Source: Crotophaga sulcirostris
Taxonomy: Eukaryota; Chordata; Aves; Cuculiformes; Crotophagidae
NCBI GenBank assembly: GCA_013397455.1
Contig: VYZB01000125.1
Location: 1,503,900 to 1,567,899, forward strand
Length of the DNA: 64,000 nt
Direction: 5' to 3'
Below the pieces are notes generated by a model that saw only the letters and a list, made by a program, of their open reading frames with translations, was not told where the DNA came from and made no database searches. Positions 54,936 to 64,000 of this stretch are shown in pieces; position 1 is the first letter of the stretch, and each line of letters starts with the position of its first letter. The position numbers and the translations under genes are program-made.

Positions 54936-57900
54936 GTAGGACTCTGCCAGCACTGTGTTTTAGAAGCATCACTGGGTCCTTAACGCAGTCAGTCTGTTGG
55001 TATTGTCATTCTGTATTTGGCTTGACCTCAGCTAGGGCTGCAAGCCCCTGGTATGTGGTACCACCTTGGGCTGCAGGGAGGTGACCTGCTGCAAGCCACA
55101 GCCCTGCTGCCAGGGACCTCCAGGTGTCGGATGAGTGGCCGCGTGCTGTGCATGGCTCTGGCTAATGCAACATTTCCCATTCCTTGAATGCATCCTCCAA
55201 CCTCACAGGCTGTAGCTTGAAAATTTATGGAGACGCCCTCCTTTGTACCAATAAGTGGGGAACCAAAAATAAAGCAGGGTCAGCCCATATCACTGACTTC
55301 CGTACCATGGAAAATGACTGATAACTTTCAAAACCTGACAATCTGAGCACCAGAGCATTTAAATACCTGTTGTCCTATTTCAAAGATTATTTCTCCCATA
55401 CGGCAGCAGGAGGGTGCAGCAAGCCTCCCCCATCTATTTTTAATCAAAAGGAGTTCTCAGTCTAGCTGAAAAAGGAAGCTTTTTCCTAAATGCTGACCAT
55501 TGGAGGTTGGTTGCTCTAAGTCTGTTAGCATTATGCCAAAGATAATTATGTCCCAAAGGAGAAAAGGAGGAAATGGAAGGGTTTTGTTAAAACTGTATTG
55601 AGATATCAAAGAGTATGACATGTCAGAAGAGACAAAGCCCGCTCACAAAAGCTTTGAAATGGGCTGTGATCTTGATCATATTGGTGAAATGCAAGCTTGC
55701 ATTTGTTCATTAAAGCACTGCTACAGCTGAAATCATAGTCAAATTCAAAGCCCCCCAAAATGAGCTGTGACAGTGACAGCCATAGATGGGCACCCTTCCA
55801 GCACAGCAAGACGTGCCTGCGACAGCTGCCAGGCACATCAGTATCTCGAGTGCATTCCCAGCAGCGCGTCCCACATCTGTGCCACACCGTGCCAGCACGT
55901 CTCAGCTGCCTTAGCCCAGGGCTTGGAAGAGCACTGGGCTGCAGCAGCACCACCATCCTGCCATGGCCACGCTGTTGGTGTGGCAAGGACCAGTACAGCC
56001 TTCAGCCTGGCTCACACCCAGTGCCAGGCAGCACTCTGGGGCACACCGACTGGCTCCCCCGCTTGGAGATGTTGCCAGCTACTGCTGGGGGGTAAGGCCA
56101 GAGCCTTCCAAGGAACCCTAACCCCTCCTGCCAGCCCCATCCCCCCTTTTCCCACTTGGGGATGCCCAAAAGCCCGTAAGAGGATTTTCAAGCTCACCCG
56201 CTCACATGGCCGCACTGCTGCTTCATCAGTTTCTGAAGAGTGTTTGCTCAAGCTACCTAGCATTGCTCCTGCCTTAAAAATAGCATGGCTGATAAGGCTG
56301 GAGAGGGAGGGCAGGGCCAGCCACGGGGCAGGAAGCATAATGCACCCCACTGCCTCTTGCCATGCAAGCAAAACCCACCCCACTCTCCAGTGGGCAGCAA
56401 CACACTCCAAAACACCCTGAGCATTAAAGCATGCAATGCTCTCAAAGCACAGCAGGTGTAGAGGCATCCGGCAGAGGGAAGAAGGGAAGCAGAGGGTTTT
56501 GAAGTTCTTGTGGCCGTAGATAGACCCATCCTGAGCACTATGGTACAACAGCCAGAGTTTGAGACAATGCTAGAGTTACGGCAGTGACACCAGCCACAGG
56601 GGCTTTGCAGAGCTTTAAAAGCCTCTTCCCAGGGAAAGCAAGAGTGGTACCTGCATTTGCTGATCCCTGAACAGTTTGGGGCCACGCAGAGACTCAGCCT
56701 CCCTGTCTCCATCACTCAGCCAGACCCACTTCCAAGGCACTGTTAGAAAAGAAGCAGCAAGGCAGGAACTCTCTTCTTTTATAGCCTGCAGCTTCCTTCA
56801 CTAATTGATCCCCTAATTAACTCATCAGGCAGCCAGGCAGCTGTGCAGTGATCTGCTGCTCTGTTCCCAGCCTGTCTGGGCAGCAGAGCTCTCCCAGGAG
56901 CTGCTGACGGGCACTCCAGGACCAGCTAACCTGGCTGCTGATTCCTAATCCACATCAATATTTCTCCCAGTACCTCCTGCCCACTCCAGGAAATTAAAGA
57001 TGATACAGAATGATTTTATGATCAAAGCGCTTCCAAAACCAGCATGGATATTGCAATTTAACACAACTGTACACAGACACATTAGCTTCCCAAGGAAAAG
57101 CCATGCTATTTTTCAAGATTTGCCTCACATATTCTCTAGAAATTAGTTACACCAAAATGGGATCTTTATGCGTAGTTCAGAGGCTTTTAAGAGTGTTTGT
57201 CATTCAGACAGACTCGCAGTGCCTGCACATAACAGCACTACCCCTGTAAGGGCACGGCCAAGCCGATCTCTCTGCCTCTTTAGACAGAATGCAGACAGAC
57301 AGAATTGAGCACCTTGCCTTCGCCTATAGAAATAAATAAATCGTAAATCAAGAGGGCTGTTGGATTTTTATTAGCACAAACCACCTTCTTGCCGAGCAGG
57401 CAGCCCATGTCCCTGAATGCTAAAAAAGGGTAGGAATGGGCTCTGGCCTCCTCCAGAATAAACACTCCCCCGCACAGCCCCTGTTCCGAGGGATCATGCC
57501 TGCTCCCAGCACCTGGAAGCACCACATGCAGCCCAGGGCTTGGGACCAGGGAATGTGTCCTGGGGTGGCCAGCATGGGGACCTGTGCTAGGGGTTCAGCC
57601 TGCATGCTGTGCTGCCCACTGAGGCCAGGAGCCCTGTGCCATCACCACTTGGACCTCTGCAAGGGCAGGGGCTCCCCTGCCGCACTGGGGCTTGTCCTTG
57701 CTCAGGGTGCGCAGGGGATCTGTCCCCCCGAGCACGGCGTTTGCTCTCCCCAGCCCTCCCCATTCAGGGTCCTTTCTCACATTGCACCGGGTCCCTGGCC
57801 TTGCACAAGGAGCCCTTGCTAACCCCTGCACTCCACCTTACCTCTGTCTTCTCTCCTCCCAGGTGGATTTTGAGGATGTGATAGCTGAGCCTGTGGGAAC

Positions 57901-58204
57901 ATACAGCTTTGACGGTGTCTGGAAAGCCAGCTACACCACTTTCACTGTCAGCAAGTACTGGTGCTACCGGCTGCTCTCTGCCATCCTGGGCATCCCCCTG
58001 GCAGTCATCTGGGGCTTCCTCTTTGCCCTCATCTCCTTCTGCCACATCTGGGCAGTGGTGCCCTGCATCAAGAGCTACCTGATAGAGATCCAGTGCGTCA
58101 GCCGAATCTACTCCCTCTGCATCCACACCTTCTGTGACCCACTCTTTGAGGCACTCTCCAAGATCTGCAGCAACGTCAGAGTTGCTCTACGTAAGGAGAT
58201 CTAG
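54822..58204 (+). CDS. CAV3: CAV3 (caveolin-3), complete, two coding exons
   Basis: The join is 54822-54935 and 57863-58204 (456 nt, 151 residues), the same length as mammalian caveolin-3. Caveolin-3 is the muscle caveolin: it forms caveolae at the sarcolemma and T-tubules and binds signalling proteins. Visible features are the acidic N-terminus, the signature FEDVIAEP (41-48), the scaffolding region [20 protein letters not shown] (55-74), the intramembrane hairpin (about 75-107, [20 protein letters not shown] then [13 protein letters not shown]), and the C-terminal palmitoylated cysteines Cys106, Cys116 and Cys129. Pro105 of the hairpin, altered in human limb-girdle disease, is intact. The start has G at -3 and +4. 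The N-terminus begins with one Met where mammals have two, and a compensating residue keeps the length. OXTR lies tail-to-tail downstream. Confidence 0.99.
54936..57862 (+). other. CAV3: CAV3 intron 1
   Basis: Single phase-0 GT-AG intron of about 2.9 kb, ending TTCTCTCCTCCCAG. The middle is GC-rich and gives long open frames on both strands (up to 217 codons at 55767-56420), which I read as chance. No transposon recognised. Confidence 0.9.
57863..58204 (+). CDS. CAV3: CAV3 coding exon 2 (residues 39-151 and stop)
   Basis: Starts [20 protein letters not shown] and ends [13 protein letters not shown] before TAG. It contains the caveolin signature, scaffolding domain, membrane hairpin and palmitoylated tail. 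The single large second exon matches the mammalian gene structure. Confidence 0.99.
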   Translation: MDFEDVIAEPVGTYSFDGVWKASYTTFTVSKYWCYRLLSAILGIPLAVIWGFLFALISFCHIWAVVPCIKSYLIEIQCVSRIYSLCIHTFCDPLFEALSKICSNVRVALRKEI

Positions 58205-58718
58205 GTCCCTACAGGCAGCCCAACCAGCCCTCACACAGCCACCCCTTTGCACAGGTTCCCCTGGCTCCTGCAGCGTGCCCTGCCCTGGGGCACATGGACA
58301 CCCATGCCCAGGGACCTGTGCAGTGCAGGGGGACCCCACGGCAGAGCTGGCTGTCCGGGGGTGCTCCCAGCAGGTGGAGGCATGCTGGACTGCCCCTTAC
58401 TTCATCCCAAAGCCAGCAGCTTTAGGACAAGAGAAGGCCAACAAGGCTTGGCGAGCAGCCCAGGGAGAGTCCTCTGCCTTCCAGGACCCCCAGCATCATA
58501 CCCTGCTCCTGTGGGAGGGACCGCAGCATCTCCTGGACCACAGCCCTGGGCCACAATCTACAGCTGCAGAGCAACAAGTGAGGGTGCAGAGATGCTGCTG
58601 GAAAACAGACCAAATCCTGCCTGCTTCTCCATCCCTCCTGTCTAGCACAACACTAAAAGAAATACTTGTATATGAATTATTGTTTGCTGCAAATAATTGT
58701 TATTGTAGAAGCTTCTGT

Positions 58719-58724
58719 ATTAAA
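58719..58724 (+). terminator. CAV3: Candidate CAV3 polyadenylation signal 1 (ATTAAA)
   Basis: ATTAAA, the commonest variant hexamer, lies about 515 nt beyond the CAV3 stop. A second copy follows at 58826-58831. Confidence 0.35.
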
Positions 58725-58825
58725 TCATGCTGCACAAAGGTTTTATGGATAGAATAGTGGAAGCAAACTTTTTTTTCAGTGTGTTTGTATTTCAGCAAAG
58801 CTTTGAAATCCAGATCAGTTACTGC

Positions 58826-58831
58826 ATTAAA
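58826..58831 (+). terminator. CAV3: Candidate CAV3 polyadenylation signal 2 (ATTAAA)
   Basis: ATTAAA is followed within 30 nt by a GT-rich stretch (TATTGTGTCTGTCTTCTGG), the usual downstream element. I consider this the better of the two candidates. It implies a 3' UTR of about 640 nt. Confidence 0.45.
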
Positions 58832-58849
58832 TATTGTGTCTGTCTTCTG

Positions 58850-61087
58850 GGAGTATGTGCAGAGCCTGGGCCACCAGTAACTGCAAAAACATCTGTGGCA
58901 GTTTGACACTCACTACTTAACTACGGGGCATCGTTATGCATTGTCATCAGGATTCAGCAAGCAGTACAGCACAGGTGAGAAGCTGTCTTGTGCATCACCT
59001 GCGAGCACACAGGGATGCAGAGAGGCAGCCAGGCAGCACCACGGGGAGCAATGAGAACAAATCGCTTTTGATAACTTCACTTGAGAAAACACAAGCTCGG
59101 CTTTAAGAAAAGCTTTGGCTTGTTTCTCAGGGACAATATTTACTAGGTACTTGCTTGTTTTATGATGGGCAAGCTCTAGCCTACAGCAATGCATTTATCT
59201 TACGCAGCGAGGACTGTCCCTCTGCTCTATGCCCTGTCCTGCTTTAGCTGCCATCCTGGCACTGGGGGCCAGGACCATGCCTGCCCCTCAGGCTCTGCCC
59301 TGCAGGGGACACCCATGTCTGCTGCATTGGACCCTTCCCTCCAGCCAGGCCCCCTCCCATAGCATCCCACAGGACTTACCCAGATGTGCTGGGGAGCAGA
59401 GGAAGGATCCCCCCTCCAGGACACTGCCCACTCCCAGCCACTCCAGTAGAAACACAGGGATAAGGGAAAAAAGTCCAATTCAGAGCAATTTCCTCCCCTG
59501 TGTTGTCAGTTAATTTGTTTAGTCCATCTTCCATGAAGCCGTACTTCAACTTTGAGGCACTTAAATGCTTTTTTGGCTCTGGCCATAAGTGCTTTGCTGA
59601 ATCAGAGCCGAGGAGGTCTCGTTGTTCAGAGGTTATTCGCAATTGTATTCATGTGTTTTTTCTTCCCCTGGCTTCCAACAAAGACTTGGAGCTAAAGTCT
59701 CTTCTAGTGCCATGCCAAGGACAAGAAAGAGCCCGATTTTCTATTGGTGCTCTTCCAACGGCTTGAGATTGTGGACTTTCATTATTTCATAACAATATAG
59801 CACCCATGGAGTGATACATAAAAAAAATGAAATATATATATATATATATATATATATACTTAGATACTTGTTGGGTGAAAAAGCCTCCAAAAATATTTTA
59901 TCATAAGCATTTTGTAAAGCTTTTTGTGGGAATAAAAATAATTAATACTGGGATAATATACTTTTTAATGGCTTTTTGTTCTAGTAGTTCACAGCCCTAA
60001 CCCAAAAAAACTCCAAAATTCTGATCTCCCCGTGCAGTGCTCTGTGGGTTCCCTGCACTGCTCAGTCATCACCACCTCTGTTTTCCTTTTGAGCCTTCAG
60101 CAGTGTGTTCGGTATTTTTCCACTACAACAAACCTGAAGCTCCTCTCCCTGTCCCCACTTTGCTGCAGCCCAGGAACAGCACAGGAGCTTGGTCGTGGGC
60201 TACAGCATCACTTGGCTGGAGATTGCATGGGGGCACAGCCCTGCCTGACCCCATAACCACAGCTGGGAATTGCAACCAGGGTCTGCAAGGCAATGCCCTG
60301 CCTCTCCCAAAGCTTCTTCCTTGCTCTGTCCATCAGTCCTGGGAAAAGCTATGGCCACATTGCATTTCCTTCCTGGCCTGGCCAAGCACCCAGGGTCATG
60401 ATAAAATGAGATACACACAGACACACACTCACCCCCACCAAGTTTTGTGCAGGAGCTACTTACTGTCAAGGAGAAAGAAGGTGAAAATGGGAGGAAAATT
60501 CTATATCCTGTTCTAAGGATTTAAACCAGTTTGGTAAAATATGCTGAGACTGAATCTGCTGGGTTATATTCTATAAATGTGCCAAGAGCTCACTTGAGGT
60601 TACTAGAAAAAAAATCAAAGGAATGCCAGGACGTGAAAGGTGAAAATGTACCTGTTGATGACAGTGAAAAAAATAAAGTATACATTTAAGTGCATTTTTT
60701 GACTGCATGCAGGCCTTGCTTCTGCACATCTCCCCCTGGCTGCAGATCTGTGGAGCTGAAGGAGCAAAGGCAGGAGCATCCCTGTGCAGGCGCCAGACCC
60801 CACTGCCATGGAACTCACAGGAAAGCTCCCACTGCCTTCAGCCAGAGCTGCACTTCACCCCAGCTGTCCACGGCTGTGTCACAGTTAGCTTCATGCTATG
60901 GAACACAGTGGGGTACAGATCCTTAGTGCTTGGTGCAGTACTGTATGAACAAGAACATCATTACACTGAGTACACTTGTGTTTAAAGTGTTGTTTCCCAT
61001 CAGTTTCCTTTGGTTTTCTTTTTTTTTAAATCTAGTGTTCCTTCTACGCTTCCCCTCCTGTTTCCCATCAAGACACAGTCAGAAAAC
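58850..61087. other. CAV3-OXTR convergent intergenic interval
   Basis: Both genes end here on opposite strands. It contains a 27-bp AT microsatellite (59832-59858) and AT-rich sequence around 59800-59970, with an AATAAA on the plus strand near 59932 that could serve a longer CAV3 transcript. No gene recognised. Confidence 0.6.
59832..59858. repeat. (AT)n microsatellite
   Basis: Perfect alternating AT for 27 bases. It is probably length-polymorphic. Confidence 0.9.
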
Positions 61088-61093
61088 TTTATT
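61088..61093 (-). terminator. OXTR: Candidate OXTR polyadenylation signal
   Basis: The plus strand TTTATT gives AATAAA on the minus strand, about 980 nt beyond the OXTR stop. It is the first canonical hexamer I found in that 3' UTR. Mammalian OXTR also has a long 3' UTR, and further sites may be used. Confidence 0.4.
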
Positions 61094-62074
61094 TACAGGT
61101 ATTTCTTAACAATAAAAAATCCATGCCATAAGCATGACCTTGTGCGTTACAGAGCAAGAAGATTGCATTGGTGTAAAAGACTAAATGCTATCTGCAGTAA
61201 ACCCAAAGCAAAAGCTTGGCCTTGGGGGCCTCAACAGGAGTTTTCCCATTAAACCCCATGGAGTCCAGCTAGAATCCTACACGCCTGCTTTGGAAAAGCT
61301 TTTGAGCACACTCAGCAAACGCGTTATTGCACAGATCCACTGAACCTGCTGTCAGGTCTGTTCCCCTGCCTCCTGCTGATCCGTGTGCACAGCCCCACAC
61401 AGCACACAGAGCAGAGCTGGCGAGGGGTGGGGACACCATGGGGTTCACATTGTCACCCAGGAGGCTTGTCCCCACTGCCTCCCCAGTCCATGGGGGCAGG
61501 ACTGCCCTGCTCTGTCCCAGCAGTGCCACCAGTGGGCCCAGGCTGAGGGAAGCAGTGCTGGCACCAAGCAAGGGTGCAGGGACTGGGCTGCCTCTTCAAG
61601 CAAAGCAAGCACACCCTTGTTGAAAGCACAGTGCCCATGGCTCTGCCCCAGCCAGGTAGCGTGGGGTTCCTGCTGCAGGTGGAGGTGGGGCTGATGCCTG
61701 ACACCCGTATGCCCAGGGTGGCAACCATCATTCCAGCCCCTGGCATCCGACAGGGACACCTGCACACCTGCCCCAGCAGCACAGGATCATTCTGGGCAAA
61801 ACTTGCCCCTGCCAGTGCTATCTCAAAGCCCCCAGCGCCAGTGGTTTGGGAGTTCAGAAGCAGGTTCCTGGCATCCAGTCCCAGGCAGCACTGAAACTTG
61901 GACCTCAGAAGTGCTTCCCCACTCCCACCTCAGTTAAATAATGACCACTGTACATGCTTACACGCGCACAGACATATATACAACTATTTATATAGCTTGT
62001 CCAAATCTCAGGTTTTCACAGGGGAACACTGGAGGCAGCACGGCGGCAGCATGAGGTCCTGGCTAGCGATGCCC
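61094..62074 (-). other. OXTR: Putative OXTR 3' UTR
   Basis: The stretch runs from the OXTR stop to the first AATAAA. It has GC-rich sequence with long non-coding frames on both strands, and one ATTTA-containing AT-rich segment near 61980-62000. No other feature. Confidence 0.4.
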
Positions 62075-62322
62075 TCATGTCATGGATGGATGCATGAAGC
62101 TCCTTTGGCTCGTGCTCTTGCAGCTGAGGACGAAGGAGGAGGAGTTGCTCTTCCTGCTGACGCTCAGTTCACACGTTGGTGGTGACTTCAGGTAGCGCGT
62201 GGAGCAGCAGAGGAAGCGCCGCATCAGGTCATGGAAGAGATGCCCTGTGTACAGCATGTAGATCCAGGGGTTGCAGCAGCTGTTGAGGCTGGCCAGGAGC
62301 ATGGCAATGATGAAGGGGGAGG
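62075..62322 (-). CDS. OXTR: OXTR (oxytocin/mesotocin receptor), last coding exon, partial gene
   Basis: The exon starts with two bases finishing an Ala codon after the acceptor TTTCTGCCTTGCAG, then SPFIIAMLLASLNSCCNPWI, YMLYTGHLFHDLMRRFLCCS, and a tail with SVSRKSNSSSFVLS and SQRS, ending in TGA. This is TM7 with the GPCR motif NPxxY (NPWIY), helix 8, the palmitoylated Cys pair (FLCC) and a Ser-rich phosphorylation tail. The receptor couples mainly to Gq at the cell surface; in birds the ligand is mesotocin and the receptor is also called VT3. The splice point in front of TM7 matches mammalian OXTR. The tail differs from mammals mostly after RFLCC. The remaining receptor (about 300 residues) is encoded beyond position 64000. 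Confidence 0.97.
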
Positions 62323-64000
62323 CTGCAAGGCAGAAAGCATGGCAATGTCAGGGCACAGTGTGAGCAGCAAGAAGTGCTTCCCTGGGGAGGCAGGCACTGG
62401 GCACAAACTGCAGTGGGCTCTGCCAAGAGCCCCGAGCTCTGTGAGCACTGAGACACCTCCTCCGGTGCCAGGGACGAGCTGCCCCTGCCTGCAGAAACAC
62501 CACAGTCACTACAGCAGCAAAGAGGAGGTGGTGAATAAAAAAGGGGTGAGTCTGGGTTTAAGCAACTTGTTTTCAGGTTTTTTTTCCCCTGGAAGAACTG
62601 TGTTTCCCCTGCTCACCTTCTGCACTGCTGCCTGCTCAGCATTATGCTAGAAATGTCTTGGGAAGAGGCAGAGCTGCCCCTAGCATCATCTGCCCAATGT
62701 GCCTATATCATGCCCAAAGTAAGGAGGAGAGAGCATGGTCTCTTTGAGTTGCTGTGGCAAAGAGCAGGGCTGGGAACAAAAAGAGTCGGGTGGCTTGTTT
62801 TTCCCCACCACCAGTCAGTTTGGGACAGATTAGCAGCTTTTTCAGGCTGTGGGGAACCCACACTCCTCCCAGTCCCAGGGCATCCCCTTGCTCCTAGGCT
62901 GTTCCTGCCACCAACACACAGCTGACAGAGCCTGGCCCCATCCGTGCCTCTTTGTCCCACACTTTCCCAGCCTCAGGGAACGGTGGCATTTTTCTCCCCC
63001 TGGACTAATTTTCATGTATGACACTCTGCCAGGGGAAATGATGGCTATTCCCATCTCAGTAATGAAGCCCAGGGGCCTGGCAATGGTTCCTGGCCACAAG
63101 CGTGGCACTGGGGACAGGAGGTGATGGTGGCGGCGAGGTGCCAGGACGCCAAGTCTCTGGCTGCTGTTCTCCATGCCCAGAGCAAAAAGTACCAAACTTT
63201 CTGGTCAGAAAGGGGACAGCCAGGCAAGGAGGAGCAGCCTTGGTCCCCACCAGGCAGCACCTCTATGAAGCAGCTGTGGGTAGGGACCAAGCCTTTATTC
63301 TGCTCCCTGTGTTTTCAGCCCATCTTCTTGTCTCCCTGTGCTCCCAGGGGATGTGCAAGCAGTAAGGACGCGTACTCGGGTTTGGCTCTTTCTGGTCCTT
63401 TTCTGCCTCTGCAAAAATCCACTGGCAGTTTTTAAACTAGACAAGAATTGCGAATAACAAATACTAGTTTCCAATTCACCTTTAACCAACTCACACATAA
63501 TTTCTGCTCTAGTGATGTCTGGGCCAACCACTTTTAATTTCAAGCATATGCTAAAAGGAATCCATGGGGAATGGCTTACAAATCCTGGATGCAAGACCTG
63601 AAATACATCATAGTAATTCTATCCACTTTAAAAAATCCAGCCATGGCTGACTCAGCTCTTCTCTCTGAGGGAGATAAATTGGATTTCATGGAGCTTAGTG
63701 CAGGGCAGATCTTAAGTATGGATCTCTCCTTTTCTCCGCAGGATGGCTGGAGATCCCTGAGAGGTGCAGCAAAAGGCAAGCCCTGACCCTCACTGATGTT
63801 CCTTGTCCCCAGGCTCTGCACATCACCCTACACTGGGGCTGGGGATGCTGTGCTGTCAGGAGGGATCAGCAGAGGATGGAGGCTGTGCCCAGGGAAAGGC
63901 TGCAGGAACCGTCCTGCAAACGCTGCTACAGAAGTGAAATGAAATGAGGACTGTCCATTAATTCCCACACACAGACAGATGCTATCACTCACAGCCCACG
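62323..64000 (-). other. OXTR: OXTR intron, 3' part
   Basis: This is the part of the intron before the last OXTR exon that falls within the window; mammalian OXTR has a long intron at the same place. No repeat or exon recognised here. Confidence 0.75.

Noticed and set aside
54384..54953. 189-codon minus-strand ORF antisense to CAV3 exon 1
   Set aside because: It overlaps the conserved CAV3 exon on the opposite strand, so its openness follows partly from CAV3 codon use and GC content. No recognisable domain.
55767..56420. 217-codon plus-strand ORF, with a 178-codon antisense ORF at 56012-56548, in the CAV3 intron
   Set aside because: The segment is GC-rich with few stop codons on either strand. 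Both frames are dominated by Ala, Pro, Ser, Cys and His without any domain, and the intron splits a well-established gene.
58134..58757. 207-codon plus-strand ORF overlapping the CAV3 end
   Set aside because: It is the +1 frame of the last CAV3 codons running into the 3' UTR. No motif.
1..64000. CRISPR arrays, operons, tRNA or rRNA genes
   Set aside because: This is a vertebrate nuclear locus. I saw no regularly spaced repeats, no cloverleaf with A and B boxes, and no rRNA sequence.

Overview
This is a vertebrate nuclear window and almost certainly from a bird. It carries intron-split genes with GT-AG splice sites and fragments of CR1 LINE retrotransposons, including one with the typical avian TCATAGAATCATAGAATC tail. 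The gene order SSUH2 - CAV3 - OXTR is the synteny I know from human 3p25. I cannot place it to order or species from sequence alone.

Layout. 1-5684: intergenic sequence beyond the 3' end of SSUH2; I found no supported exon there. 6241-24016 (minus): SSUH2, modelled here as 12 coding exons that close into one 373-residue frame, starting from a 25-nt first coding exon. Its introns hold two CR1 pieces (16151-16633, 20334-20456), a homeodomain/POU-motif-rich block (about 11701-12080), and an unexplained 74-codon ORF (9320-9541). 24017-54600: about 30 kb without a recognised gene, holding a third CR1 piece (36994-37241), a probable solo LTR (about 48600-49024), and an orphan exon-like segment with good splice sites (47147-47346, minus). 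54822-58204 (plus): CAV3 complete in two exons (151 residues), with a MEF2-type site flanked by E-boxes just upstream. 62075-62322 (minus): the last coding exon of OXTR (mesotocin/VT3 receptor in birds); its first coding exon lies beyond position 64000.

How the genes relate. CAV3 and OXTR are transcribed towards each other and end tail-to-tail about 3.9 kb apart. SSUH2 and CAV3 are divergent, separated by the long gene-free interval, so that interval is the natural place for muscle control elements of CAV3 and for the unknown SSUH2 promoter. CAV3 is the muscle caveolin. OXTR is a G-protein-coupled neuropeptide receptor. SSUH2 is a poorly understood protein with a DnaJ-like cysteine-rich core. 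Their adjacency is ancestral synteny, not an operon.

The most interesting observations are in SSUH2: a regular six-pair CxxC array with spacing 7-7-12-7-7, and a Ras-like lipidation tail (CCCS followed by a C-terminal CTIV). The orphan exon-like segment at 47147-47346 and the intron-10 ORF at 9320-9541 are the best candidates for undescribed coding or transcribed sequence.
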